A DNA stretch of 64,000 bases. It comes from Clostridioides difficile ATCC 9689 = DSM 1296 (GTDB taxonomy: Bacteria > Bacillota > Clostridia > Peptostreptococcales > Peptostreptococcaceae). The stretch's first letter is position 1; every line of letters starts with the position of its first letter. This document shows, one piece after another, positions 9,113-18,222 of this stretch. Under the pieces are notes generated by a model. That model ran no database searches. It saw only the letters and a program-made list of their open reading frames with translations, and was not told the origin of the DNA. The translations under genes and the position numbers were made by a program. Location of the stretch: NCBI RefSeq assembly GCF_001077535.1, contig NZ_CP011968.1, forward strand, positions 1,488,001 to 1,552,000. The letters are read 5' to 3'.

Positions 9113-11209
9113 TTGATAAAATTTAAATTATACATATCTGGACTATACAGTGGAAATGTAATCTTTGATGGAGATTTATTAATTGAAAAGTTGAATCCTT
9201 TTACAAATAAAATAGAAAGTTTAAAACCAATAAGCAAAGAAGAAAATACATACTATTTAAATCTTACAAAAATAGATTTAAAGTCTTTATTTAATAACTT
9301 TGATGTATATACTAAAAGCTTAGTAAACACAGATAAAGACACAGTTATAAATAACTTAGGAGAAACGCATTCTAAACTTAATGAATATATATGGGTTCAA
9401 AGAAACAAAAAGTTCCCACTAGATATAATTATTGTAGATAATAAAATAGTAGGTTTTATCTGTTTATCCAGAGAAACTTGTACTATATTAATTATGGATG
9501 GATATGAAGAGTATACTGTATTAAAAGAATGGGAAAAAACTCATAAAAATGAAGAGATATATTCTATAAGATTTGGTGGAAATTATATGATTGATATGAA
9601 AGATGGTATAAAACTTTCTACAGATGTATATCTCCCTGATTTTGTAGATTCTACCAAAAAAGCACCGACAATTCTTATGAGAACTCCATATGGAAAAGAA
9701 AATGATAAAGAAATATATTATAAATATGTACAAAGAGGATATGCTGTTGTAATACAAGATGTTAGGGGAAGAAATGAATCAGAAGGTAAGTGGGAACCTT
9801 TGATTCATGAGAGGGAAGATGGAGATAGTACCATAAATTGGATAGTATCACAGGAATGGTCAAGTGGAATAGTTGGAATGCTTGGAGCATCATATCTTGG
9901 TTATGTCCAATGGGCAGCTGCATCTTCAGGCAATAAGCATCTTAAAGCTTTAGTTAGTATAGTAACATCAGGAAGCCCTTTTATTGATATACCAAGAAAA
10001 GGAGGAGCTTTTGTATCTGGTATGCTTGCATGGGCATTTATGGTATCAAGAAATAAAGTTGATAGAAGCAAAATGGTAAGAGATGATTGGGATGATGTTT
10101 TAAACATACGACCAATAGAAAATATACCTTTTGAAGCTCTTGGATATAGAATTGAATTTCTGGAAGAATGGTTAAAGAGAGTAGAAAAAGATGAGTATTG
10201 GGATTTGATGGATTGGCATTTACAAAAAGATAAAATAAATGTACCTGCATTGGTTGTATCTGGGTGGTATGATGATAATAGTATGGGAACTACAGAGGCC
10301 TTAGATGTTATAAAGGACTATGAAAAAGGAAAGAGAAAGGCTATTCTAGGTCCATGGATGCATAATTCAAATACTTTAAGAGATATAAATGGTATTTCTT
10401 TAGGAAATAGTTCATTAAGATATGATTTGGATTATAATTATCTATTATGGTTTGATAAATACTTAAAAGGTATAGAAAATAACATAGATACGACTGCTCC
10501 AGTAGAGTATTACTCTGTAGGTTCTAATAAGTGGAAGACAGAAGAAAATTGGCCAATAATAAATAAGATAGATAAAAGTATGTATCTAATAAGTGATGGA
10601 AATGCTAACACATCTTTAGGAAATGGTAGATTAGTATTTGATAATGATTTAGAAGAAAAGTATGATAGTTATATATATAATCCAAAAGACCCATCAGTAC
10701 AACTAATTGATATGTCAGAGAATGAAGTTGGAGTTCCAAATAACTACAAAGATTTAGAAAAAAGAAGTGATATGTTGTGTTATACATCAGATGCTTTTAG
10801 TGAAGAATTTACTGTAACAGGTGATATAAAGTTAGAGTTTTTTGCATCAAGTTCTGCCAAAGATACTGACTGGGTTATAAAAATTATGGACGTGGATTTA
10901 GATGGAAATTCAATTAAATTAGCTGATGGTATACTTAGTGCTAGATTTAGAAATAGTTTTTATAAGTCAGAGTTTATGGAAGAAGGAGAGATTTATAAGT
11001 TTACGGTTATAACTTCAAAAATATCAAACACGTTTAAAGTTGGTCATAAAATTAGACTAGATATAACATCTAGTGCTAAAAACTTTATTTTCCAAAATAG
11101 CAACACGACAGAGGGATATAATAGTATTGAATATATAGAAGCAAAGAATACGATTTACCATGGAGGTAAATATCCATCTAAATTGATATTGCCAATAGAG
11201 AATAAGTAA
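9113..11209 (+). CDS. CocE/NonD-type S15 hydrolase (X-Pro dipeptidyl-peptidase family)
   Basis: A 698-residue hydrolase. After an N-terminal region of about 145 residues without a recognised domain comes the alpha/beta-hydrolase core, beginning RFGGNYMIDMKDGIKLSTDV and PTILMRTPYGKEN. The nucleophile elbow is GASYLGY with Ser about 260, the acid is likely in VSGWYDD (about 385), and the histidine in GPWMHNSN (about 420). A C-terminal jelly-roll domain runs from about 480 to the end. Family members cleave X-Pro dipeptides or esters. The TTG start follows GGGGGAG by seven bases, and the gene is 12 bases after the DUF819 gene. No signal peptide is seen, so it acts on imported peptides. Confidence 0.85.
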   Translation: MIKFKLYISGLYSGNVIFDGDLLIEKLNPFTNKIESLKPISKEENTYYLNLTKIDLKSLFNNFDVYTKSLVNTDKDTVINNLGETHSKLNEYIWVQRNKKFPLDIIIVDNKIVGFICLSRETCTILIMDGYEEYTVLKEWEKTHKNEEIYSIRFGGNYMIDMKDGIKLSTDVYLPDFVDSTKKAPTILMRTPYGKENDKEIYYKYVQRGYAVVIQDVRGRNESEGKWEPLIHEREDGDSTINWIVSQEWSSGIVGMLGASYLGYVQWAAASSGNKHLKALVSIVTSGSPFIDIPRKGGAFVSGMLAWAFMVSRNKVDRSKMVRDDWDDVLNIRPIENIPFEALGYRIEFLEEWLKRVEKDEYWDLMDWHLQKDKINVPALVVSGWYDDNSMGTTEALDVIKDYEKGKRKAILGPWMHNSNTLRDINGISLGNSSLRYDLDYNYLLWFDKYLKGIENNIDTTAPVEYYSVGSNKWKTEENWPIINKIDKSMYLISDGNANTSLGNGRLVFDNDLEEKYDSYIYNPKDPSVQLIDMSENEVGVPNNYKDLEKRSDMLCYTSDAFSEEFTVTGDIKLEFFASSSAKDTDWVIKIMDVDLDGNSIKLADGILSARFRNSFYKSEFMEEGEIYKFTVITSKISNTFKVGHKIRLDITSSAKNFIFQNSNTTEGYNSIEYIEAKNTIYHGGKYPSKLILPIENK

Positions 11210-11231
11210 ATTTATATAGATTAAATAGTGA

Positions 11232-11352
11232 GGAGGTGTCTCAAAATGAATTTTTTAGTTCGTGAGACACTTTCTTTTATACGAAATCAAATATATTTTC
11301 ATCATTTCAACAATGAAAAAGAGGCTTATCTCTCTGTTTTGAGATAGCCTCC
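11232..11352 (+). repeat. Dispersed palindromic repeat, copy A
   Basis: A unit of about 120 bases made of two hairpins: GTGTCTC...GAGACAC (11236-11262) and GAGGCTTATCTC...GAGATAGCCTC near the right end. An inverted copy lies at 26694-26818, with a 32-base stretch between the hairpins identical in both. Here it sits between the convergent 3' ends of the S15 hydrolase and RidA, where it can act as a two-way terminator. Confidence 0.85.
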
Positions 11353-11367
11353 TATAAGCTAAATTGA

Positions 11368-11712
11368 TTATTTTGTAGCTGCAACAACGCTCATTTCAAC
11401 TAACAAATGCTCTCTAGCAAGTCTAGCTTCAACACAAGCTCTAGCAGGTTCAAACCCTTTTTCAACCCAAGCATCCCAAACAGAGTTCATAGCTTCAAAG
11501 TCTTTCATATCTCTTAAATAAATAGTAACAGATAGCAAATGTTGCTTATCTGAACCATATTTGTTTAATAAATCTTCTATTTTAGCTAAAACTTCAGTTG
11601 TTTGTTCAATTACTCCTCCTTCAGCATGAGTTTGTCCACATAAATAAACTGTATTGTTATGAACTACAGTTCTACTCATTCTTCCAGTTCCTTCATATCT
11701 CTTTATTTCCAT
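11368..11712 (-). CDS. RidA family protein (YjgF/YER057c/UK114)
   Basis: A 114-residue RidA-type protein. Archetypal RidA deaminates reactive enamine/imine intermediates released by PLP enzymes. The catalytic arginine region is [11 protein letters not shown], with [10 protein letters not shown] in the first half and [20 protein letters not shown] in the middle. Length and motifs are typical, but details such as the AREHLLVEM ending suggest one of the Rid subgroups rather than the archetype, so I give no symbol. The ATG follows GGAGG by ten bases. It is a single leftward gene ending at the palindromic repeat. Confidence 0.88.
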   Translation of the reverse strand: MEIKRYEGTGRMSRTVVHNNTVYLCGQTHAEGGVIEQTTEVLAKIEDLLNKYGSDKQHLLSVTIYLRDMKDFEAMNSVWDAWVEKGFEPARACVEARLAREHLLVEMSVVAATK

Positions 11713-11881
11713 ATTTTAAATACCTCCATAGTTAAAAAATCTATTAAAAATCTAAATAATAAATTAAAAAAAGTCTATACTATATAAAATTATATTATAT
11801 ATTCTGATAATAATCCATAAAAACATATAACTTTTTAGCTATAATTATTATTGTTATTAATTGAAAAGATTTATTAGTTAC

Positions 11882-11910
11882 TTGACATAGTTTACACTTT
11901 TAATTATAGT
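11882..11910 (+). promoter_or_regulatory. Sigma-A promoter of the EamA transporter gene
   Basis: TTGACA (11882-11887), a 17-base spacer and TATAGT (11905-11910). The predicted 5' leader to the ATG at 12004 is about 87 bases, with no structure I recognise. Confidence 0.72.
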
Positions 11911-12003
11911 ATAAATTGGAATATTTAGATAATTATTATTTAATGTATAAGCTAAGTTTTTAATTAATATGGCTTTATACATTTATATAGAAAAGAGGTA
12001 CGT

Positions 12004-12894
12004 ATGAGTAGCACAATCAAATCAAATCGAATAAAAGGTATAATGTTTATAATAGCATCAGCGCTTGGCTTTGCAATGATGTCTGCATTCGTAAAGCTAG
12101 CTGGAGATTTACCAAGTTTTCAAAAAGTGTTCTTTAGAAATCTGGTATCAGCTATAATAGCTTTTTGGCTTATCATAAAACATAAAGGAAGTCTAACTGG
12201 TAAAAAAGAAAATTTAAAAGTACTTTTATATAGGTCAATATTTGGAACTCTAGGAGTTATATTTAACTACTATGCAATTGACAAGTTGATGCTTTCAGAT
12301 GCTAATATGCTAAATAAAATGAGTCCCTTCCTTGTAGTAATATTTTGTGCAATTGCTCTAAAAGAAAAAATAAATGTAAAGCAGATAGGAGCTATTATAA
12401 TTGCATTTATAGGAGCTTTATTCATAATAAAACCAACATTTAGTGTAGAAGTAATTCCATATCTTGGGGGAATTGCAGGAGCTGTATTTGCAGCAATGGC
12501 ATATACTTGTTTAAGAGTTCTTGGAGATAGAGAAGATTACTATACAATTGTATTTTTCTTTTCAGTTTTTTCATTAGTTACTGTAGGGCCAATTGCTTTT
12601 GCAGTATATGAACCAATGACCCTTATGCAACTTATATATCTATTACTAGGTGGAGTATTTGCAAGTCTAGGTCAATTTGGAATAACTCTAGCATATAAAT
12701 ATGCACCTGCTAAGGAAATCTCTATATTTGACTATAGTAATATAATCTTTTCAGCAATTTTAAGTATATTCTTATTCAATGTCTATCCAGATATGTTAAG
12801 TGTTGTTGGATATTTAATAGTATTTTCGGCAGCATTTTATATGTTTTTATACAATAAGAAGTTAGATAAATTAGACAAAGAAAAGAAGAAGTAA
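12004..12894 (+). CDS. EamA/DMT-family transporter
   Basis: A 296-residue membrane protein with ten predicted helices arranged as two EamA repeats. The first repeat begins GIMFIIASALGFAMMSAFVKLAGD and ends with LKEKINVKQIGAIIIAFIGA; the second starts near YLGGIAGAVFAAMAYTCLR. Drug/metabolite transporters of this type usually export amino acids, nucleosides or small metabolites. The C-terminal tail is lysine-rich and cytoplasmic. The ATG follows AGAGG by five bases. It is monocistronic and ends before a hairpin terminator at 12993. The substrate cannot be predicted. Confidence 0.88.
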   Translation: MSSTIKSNRIKGIMFIIASALGFAMMSAFVKLAGDLPSFQKVFFRNLVSAIIAFWLIIKHKGSLTGKKENLKVLLYRSIFGTLGVIFNYYAIDKLMLSDANMLNKMSPFLVVIFCAIALKEKINVKQIGAIIIAFIGALFIIKPTFSVEVIPYLGGIAGAVFAAMAYTCLRVLGDREDYYTIVFFFSVFSLVTVGPIAFAVYEPMTLMQLIYLLLGGVFASLGQFGITLAYKYAPAKEISIFDYSNIIFSAILSIFLFNVYPDMLSVVGYLIVFSAAFYMFLYNKKLDKLDKEKKK

Positions 12895-12992
12895 ACTAGA
12901 TAAAAGTGTTTTTATAATTTGTATTGAATATTTAAGTCTTTGTATTAAAATTAAAGAAAATTTAATTAAAAATGTTTGGTATATTAACTTAT

Positions 12993-13034
12993 AACAGCAG
13001 TTAAAATTGAAAAATTATAACTGCTGTTTCTTTT
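12993..13034 (+). terminator. Terminator after the EamA gene
   Basis: AACAGCAGTT and AACTGCTGTT form a perfect 10-bp stem followed by TCTTTT. Confidence 0.8.
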
Positions 13035-13111
13035 ATTAAAAATATCCAAATGTCTGTAAAAATAGACTATAATAGAGTAGTATAAATAATATAAAGGGGA
13101 TAAATTAAAGT

Positions 13112-14398
13112 ATGGAAAAAGTGAAAGTTGCTGTGATTGGAGCAGGTAATAGAGGAACGTATGCATATGCTCCATATATTTATGAAAATTCTGATGTATG
13201 TGAAATAGTTGCTGTAGCAGAACCTAAAAAAGGAAGACGAGAACTATTTACAAAAAAATATAACCTAGATAGTAAAAATGTATTTGAAACTTTAGAAGAC
13301 TTTTTTAAACATGACAAGATGGCAGATGCAGTAATAATAGCTACAAATGATGATAGACATTATGATGTAGCAAAACTAGCTCTTGAAAAAGGTTATCATG
13401 TACTATTAGAAAAGCCAATGTCTAATAGTTTAGATGGTTTGGTACATATAGATGACTTGTGTGATAAGTATAAAGATAAGATTTTTATGATTTGCCATGT
13501 ACTGAGATATTCTCCATTTTATAATAAATTAAAAGAAATTGTAGAAAGCAAAAAATTAGGAGAGCTAGTTAGTATACAATATAATGAAAATATAGGATAT
13601 TGGCATTTTGCACATAGCTTTACTAGAGGGAATTGGAGAAATAGCAATGAAACCAGTCCTTTAATTTTAGCAAAGAGTTGTCATGACATGGATATTTTGT
13701 TATATTTAGTAGGAAGTAGATGCAAAAAAATATCTGCATTTGGAAGCTTAAAGCATCTTAATAACCAAAATGCTAGTGGAGAGATGGCACAAAATTGTCT
13801 TCAGTGTTTAGTTGAAAAAAAATGTCCATATTCAGCAAAGAGAATTTATTTAGAAAAAGATAGAAGTATAAATAGAGCTGTTCACATAAATCCAACTGAA
13901 GAGAATCTATTAAATATACTTAAGACAAGTCCATATGGAAGATGTGTTTACAGATGTGATAATAATGTTGTAGACAATATGGTAAATATACTACAGTTTG
14001 AAAATGGAGTGACGGCTACTTTTAATTTATGTGCATTTACTAAAGAAAATGGAAGAACTATAAAGTTAATGTTTAGCCATGGTGAAGTTGGTGGGGATTT
14101 AAATAAAAATGAGATAAGAATTAAAGAATTTGGAAAAAACGAAGAAATAGTTATGAATCCATCAAATCAACAGAATATGGTAGAGGAATATGATAGAAAT
14201 CTTATAGCTGAATTTATTAAATTAGTTTCAAATAAAGAACTAGAAAAGGGTAGAGTAGCAGCAAAAGAAGCTATACAAAGTCATGTAATGGCATTTGCAG
14301 CAGAATATTCTAGGGTCAGTGATGAAGTAGTGTATATAGAAGAATTTTTTGATAGTGCTAAGCAAATGACTAAGGAGATAGAAGAAACTATATTTTAA
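13112..14398 (+). CDS. Gfo/Idh/MocA-family oxidoreductase
   Basis: A 428-residue NAD(P)-dependent dehydrogenase. The Rossmann domain opens with KVAVIGAGNRGTYAYAPYI and contains ADAVIIATNDDRHYDVAKLA and the catalytic EKPMSNS motif (the EKP lysine). The C-terminal substrate domain follows from about residue 125. A cysteine group, CLQCLVEKKCPYSAKRIY (about 230-247), is found in a subset of the family and could bind metal. Members act on sugars, inositols or related polyols. It is transcribed alone from a region with TATAAT at about 13068 and ends at a terminator. The substrate is unknown. Confidence 0.87.
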   Translation: MEKVKVAVIGAGNRGTYAYAPYIYENSDVCEIVAVAEPKKGRRELFTKKYNLDSKNVFETLEDFFKHDKMADAVIIATNDDRHYDVAKLALEKGYHVLLEKPMSNSLDGLVHIDDLCDKYKDKIFMICHVLRYSPFYNKLKEIVESKKLGELVSIQYNENIGYWHFAHSFTRGNWRNSNETSPLILAKSCHDMDILLYLVGSRCKKISAFGSLKHLNNQNASGEMAQNCLQCLVEKKCPYSAKRIYLEKDRSINRAVHINPTEENLLNILKTSPYGRCVYRCDNNVVDNMVNILQFENGVTATFNLCAFTKENGRTIKLMFSHGEVGGDLNKNEIRIKEFGKNEEIVMNPSNQQNMVEEYDRNLIAEFIKLVSNKELEKGRVAAKEAIQSHVMAFAAEYSRVSDEVVYIEEFFDSAKQMTKEIEETIF

Positions 14399-14425
14399 TT
14401 AATAAAAATTTATTAAATAAAATAA

Positions 14426-14484
14426 AGATAGATTAAATAATAGAAATACGAAAATATGTGTTCTATTAAGGAATCTATCTTTTT
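14426..14484. terminator. Terminator between Gfo/Idh and YrvL-like genes
   Basis: AGATAGATT pairs with AATCTATCT, followed by TTTTTT on the + strand. It separates two convergent genes. Confidence 0.75.
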
Positions 14485-14486
14485 TA

Positions 14487-14930
14487 TTAAGGTTTTTTCT
14501 TATCCCTATCAAAAAAATCCATACATTCTGATAAAAGATAAGAAAGTAAAGCGAATAAGATTTCTGTACTTAAAGGAATCGTTACTGAATCCATAAAGGT
14601 ATCAATTATGTTCATAGCTAGAAAAGTTAGTATAAAATCAATTATAAATTCGCAAAGTTTATATATTGAGTATGGTAATTTGTTTACATATCTGAATATA
14701 TCTAAAATAGTAGTGCATAGAAAATCAATTGGAGTGGTTATACAAAAATATATTAAAAAGAAAATTAATACAGCTCCAAGAGATTTATATTCAAATCCTA
14801 AGAATGATAAGAAGCCAATTCCTATAACCGTGAAAATACAAAAAGTTATACCAAAAAAAACAGCAAAAAATAAAAATACAGAAATAAATTCGCCTAAAGG
14901 AATCCTTCTTTTATTACTTATCTTAATCAA
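14487..14930 (-). CDS. YrvL-like small membrane protein
   Basis: A 147-residue protein with four hydrophobic segments (about 14-36, 49-67, 87-106, 119-135) and charged ends (KISNKRR at the start, DRDKKKP at the end). Size, topology and the motif TTPIDFLCTTILDIF resemble the YrvL regulatory family of Firmicutes, described in Bacillus in connection with lipoteichoic-acid/sigma control, but the similarity is from memory and modest. It follows the M55 peptidase gene (same strand, 23 bases) and may share its transcript. Confidence 0.55.
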   Translation of the reverse strand: MIKISNKRRIPLGEFISVFLFFAVFFGITFCIFTVIGIGFLSFLGFEYKSLGAVLIFFLIYFCITTPIDFLCTTILDIFRYVNKLPYSIYKLCEFIIDFILTFLAMNIIDTFMDSVTIPLSTEILFALLSYLLSECMDFFDRDKKKP

Positions 14931-14953
14931 CTCCTTAATTTATGATATGAAAT

Positions 14954-15748
14954 TTATATAAATAATAACATTCTTAAAAATTCATAATAGTCCTCTGTTT
15001 CAAATAGTACTGTTTGAGAATCTATTTTTTTCATATTTGGATAAAAAGAGGCCTTAAAAGCTTTATAATGTTCTCTAAATTTTATTTCTATCTTAAATTT
15101 ATCTGGCAATTTTATTAAGTGCCTAGATAAATCTCCAGATAAAGCTTTTTTGACACCTTTTTCAATTTTTTTTAGTGCAAGGTTTGGATGGATTGAAATT
15201 GAACCATTTCCAATTCCTTTTGACACAGGAACAGTGACTATATTTGGATTTAGTTTTTTTGCACTCTCACAAAGCATTTCATCTCCACTTAAAAATGCTA
15301 CAGGAACATTATAATATGCAGCAATATAAGCATTTATAGTAAATTCAGATGCTATTTCATCATTTATTTTAAAATAGTCATAATCAATATCCATAGTATG
15401 AGAAAGTGGATTACCATTACAAGTAGCTCCAGAGTGATAGCCGGTGAATATACATGCATCAAAGCTTTCATCAATTCCTGCCATCATAACTAGTGGGTCT
15501 TTGGTCCATCCTCTAAGTATTTTGACGTTTTCAGGTAAAATATTTGGATTAATATTTCTACCACTGTCATGTGCATCTTTAACAAGTATTTCATGTACAC
15601 CAGATTGAGTAGCTCCATCACATGCTGCTGTTATCTCTTTACTCATTTGTGTTCTATAGTGTTGCGAAAATTCACATTCAAGTTTTGTTTCATCCCAATT
15701 TACAATACCACAAGTACCTTCTATATCAGCACTTAAATACAATTTCAT
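14954..15748 (-). CDS. M55 family D-aminopeptidase (DppA-like)
   Basis: A 264-residue zinc aminopeptidase of family M55, which releases N-terminal D-amino acids from peptides. Metal and active-site motifs are visible: YLSADIEGTCGIVNWDE at the N terminus (Asp8, Glu10), LVKDAHDSGRNINP, and FTGYHSGATCNGNPLSHTMD. The start is the ATG at 15748, eight bases after GGGGG; a longer frame to 15811 has no ribosome site. Bacillus DppA belongs to a dipeptide transport operon, but here the gene stands apart from any dpp permease. It probably helps recycle D-amino-acid peptides from cell wall turnover. Confidence 0.88.
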   Translation of the reverse strand: MKLYLSADIEGTCGIVNWDETKLECEFSQHYRTQMSKEITAACDGATQSGVHEILVKDAHDSGRNINPNILPENVKILRGWTKDPLVMMAGIDESFDACIFTGYHSGATCNGNPLSHTMDIDYDYFKINDEIASEFTINAYIAAYYNVPVAFLSGDEMLCESAKKLNPNIVTVPVSKGIGNGSISIHPNLALKKIEKGVKKALSGDLSRHLIKLPDKFKIEIKFREHYKAFKASFYPNMKKIDSQTVLFETEDYYEFLRMLLFI

Positions 15749-16313
15749 AATATATACCCCCTTATGTTTATTATTGATGATAATAACAGATAACAGAAAA
15801 TACATAATCAATAAAGGGCATAAAAATATTATGTCTTACTATTAACTATTATTAAATCTGTAACTGAAAAATAACTAAATTGGTATAAAAAAATATAACA
15901 CTATGTGTCATTTATTTATATAGTTTTTTATATTTGATGTTTATATAAAATTGTAACATATAAGTGGTTACATTTACTAGTTTAACATAGTTAAAATAGT
16001 TAGGTATTATTTTTAAGTTAAATTGATTATTATAAAATCGCAGAATAAAAGAAAAATTTAATTTATTAAAATGCATGAAATGTTTTTTCCTCAACATAAT
16101 GCTAAATTAAACTCAAAAAGAAATAATAGAAAAATCTTATGTAGCTTAGAAAGAATGTGAATGATTTAAGGGAAAAATAGAAATTTATTATATAATATTA
16201 GGTTGTATTATATAATACAGCCTAATATTATATGTATATGTGACATAAAATCTTGGTAAGTGTAAATAAAATAAATATGGAAAACAAGTTAATGAAATCA
16301 AGAAAAAAGTAAT
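15749..16313. other. Gene-poor interval with a 38-base near-perfect palindrome
   Basis: This interval of about 565 bases holds no supported gene. Its notable element is a dyad at 16193-16230: TAATATTAGG and CCTAATATTA close a second arm TGTATTA/TAATACA, with one T-G mismatch in 19 paired positions. No T-run follows on either strand, so it is not an ordinary terminator. Confidence 0.7.
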
Positions 16314-16790
16314 TTAAAATTCAATTTCATCTTCCCAATTAAATTCTCCTGATTTTTCTACACTCTTAGGCCAGTGACTACACCATTTAGGAACGGAAGG
16401 ATTTTCAACCCTATCAACGCTTGGAGTATATGGCTTTAAGTCAATAACAGGACTATTATCATTAGCATCAATATATGGTATTTTTATTATGCCATTTTCA
16501 TGGTCGATATTGATAATTTGTACAGCAGTCAATGCTATTGGATTGGGTCTTATAGGTGACCTTGTTGCAAATATTCCTATAACGTCTGGTCCACTTTTAT
16601 AAGGTTTTGGGGTTTCTAAAATACTTCTTAGTTCAGGATTATCAAACCCATCAGCCCACCAAAATACATTTAAATGACTGAAATCGTCGAGTTCATTTAA
16701 TGCAGGTACATACTTTTTGTCTAATTTAATAAAGACCTCTTCGCCTTGAATACATATTTTACCTATAGGATTTATTAATATTTCTTTCAT
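16314..16790 (-). CDS. trmO: tRNA (N6-threonylcarbamoyladenosine-N6)-methyltransferase TrmO
   Basis: A 158-residue TrmO/UPF0066 protein, which uses S-adenosylmethionine to methylate t6A37 of threonine tRNA. Landmarks are the N-terminal INPIGKICI, the core LNELDDFSHLNVFWWAD, the family signature GIFATRSPIRPNPIALTAVQ (about 89-108) and IPYIDANDNSPVIDLKPYTPS. Shorter than Escherichia coli TrmO, which has an extra C-terminal domain, but typical of the short clostridial form. GGAGG precedes the ATG. Confidence 0.9.
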   Translation of the reverse strand: MKEILINPIGKICIQGEEVFIKLDKKYVPALNELDDFSHLNVFWWADGFDNPELRSILETPKPYKSGPDVIGIFATRSPIRPNPIALTAVQIINIDHENGIIKIPYIDANDNSPVIDLKPYTPSVDRVENPSVPKWCSHWPKSVEKSGEFNWEDEIEF

Positions 16791-16890
16791 AATATTACCT
16801 CCAACTATTTAATTTATCATTTGTAATTTTAGGGTATAACATGACATCATGTGAGGGTCAATATAAAATAATAAATAAAAATATTAATAG

Positions 16891-18060
16891 TTAGAATGAT
16901 AATACATTTTTTACATGGAGCATGACACCAGTAATAAGGCAATCTTCGTCAATATCAAAAGTAGAGGTATGCAAAGGGGAAGTAATGTTTTTTTCACGAT
17001 TTGCACAACCAAGGTGGTAAAAAGCTCCTTCACAGTGTCTTAGAAAATACGAAAAGTCTTCAGCCCCAAGAGTGGGCGAGTCTTTAAGGATAATATTTTC
17101 TTCACCAAACAATTCTACAGCATTTTGTTTGACGTAATCTACTAGATGGTTTGAATTGATAAGAGCTGGATAACCTTCCTCAATTTCAACAGAAATACTT
17201 CCTCCAAATGTTTTACAAGTAAAATCGCAAATTTCTCTAATTCGTTTTTTTGAAAACTCTCTAGTTTCAGGAGTCAAGGTTCTCAAAGTACCCCTTATAA
17301 CCACTTTGTCACAAACTATATTTTCTTTGATTCCACCTTCAATCTTTCCTAGAGAAATAACCACAGAATCAGTTGGATTTGTGTTTCGACTAACGATTGT
17401 CTGTAGAGCTGTAATAATATGAGCAGATATAACAATAGCATCAATACCTTGATGTGGATAAGCTCCATGACATTTTGAACCATGTACAGTTAATTGAAGT
17501 GTATCGGTGGAAGCATTTAGAGTGTTGTATTTTAATTCAATTAGATTTTTGTTGATATTGGGATTTACATGAAGTCCAAATATATATTTTACATTTGGGT
17601 TTTCAAGACATCCATCTTCTATCATAAGTTGAGCCCCACCAATAGTTTCCTCGGCAGGTTGAAAAAAGAATTTTACATTTACATTTAAGTAATCCTTTAA
17701 TTTAAATAGTATATTACAAGTACCCAGTAAAATAGCAGTGTGTGCATCATGACCACATGCATGCATTTTGCCAATATTAATAGATTTATAAGAATAATTA
17801 AGTTCTTCTGTTATAGGTAAGGCATCTATATCAGCTCTTATAGCAACTGTTTCAAAGTTTGGACTCACGTTAATGTATGCAGTTATCCCTGTATGATTCT
17901 TATATTCAATATAATTTATACCTATTTCATTTAAGTATTTAATAATTTTTTTCTTAGTTTGAAATTCTTCTAATCCAAGTTCTGGAGTCTTATGTAAATC
18001 TCTTCTTATATTTATAACCCAATCATTTATCTCATGACAAAGAGTTTTTATATTAAGCAT
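16891..18060 (-). CDS. M20 family metallopeptidase / amidohydrolase
   Basis: A 389-residue M20D hydrolase of the aminoacylase/IAA-amino acid hydrolase type, which releases amino acids from N-acyl compounds. Visible motifs: RRDLHKTPELGLEEFQT; RADIDALPITEE; the metal-binding HACGHDAHTAILLG; FQPAEETIGGAQLMI with the catalytic Glu pair; and the late ligand in LGAEDFSYFL. The dimerisation (lid) domain lies at about 175-290. I choose the ATG at 18060, nine bases after AGGA; the upstream ATG at 18069 overlaps the ribosome site. Single gene, divergent from the S66 gene. Confidence 0.88.
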   Translation of the reverse strand: MLNIKTLCHEINDWVINIRRDLHKTPELGLEEFQTKKKIIKYLNEIGINYIEYKNHTGITAYINVSPNFETVAIRADIDALPITEELNYSYKSINIGKMHACGHDAHTAILLGTCNILFKLKDYLNVNVKFFFQPAEETIGGAQLMIEDGCLENPNVKYIFGLHVNPNINKNLIELKYNTLNASTDTLQLTVHGSKCHGAYPHQGIDAIVISAHIITALQTIVSRNTNPTDSVVISLGKIEGGIKENIVCDKVVIRGTLRTLTPETREFSKKRIREICDFTCKTFGGSISVEIEEGYPALINSNHLVDYVKQNAVELFGEENIILKDSPTLGAEDFSYFLRHCEGAFYHLGCANREKNITSPLHTSTFDIDEDCLITGVMLHVKNVLSF

Positions 18061-18222
18061 AAAACACATCCTAACTATATTAAAAATTTATTTTTCTTCA
18101 TTAATTATATTATTTTATGTAAATCATTATTATGTATCAAGTACAAATAAAATATCTTATAATTATATTAGAGATATTTAGTATGGAGAAGAATATATCA
18201 TTTTATAAGAAGAGGTGTTTAA

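Noticed and set aside
11232-11250. GAGGAGG followed by an ATG, resembling a gene start
   Set aside because: It is part of the palindromic repeat; the frame is short and not kept in copy B.
15912-16097. 61-residue minus-strand frame
   Set aside because: No ribosome site, biased composition of AT-rich sequence, no family resemblance.
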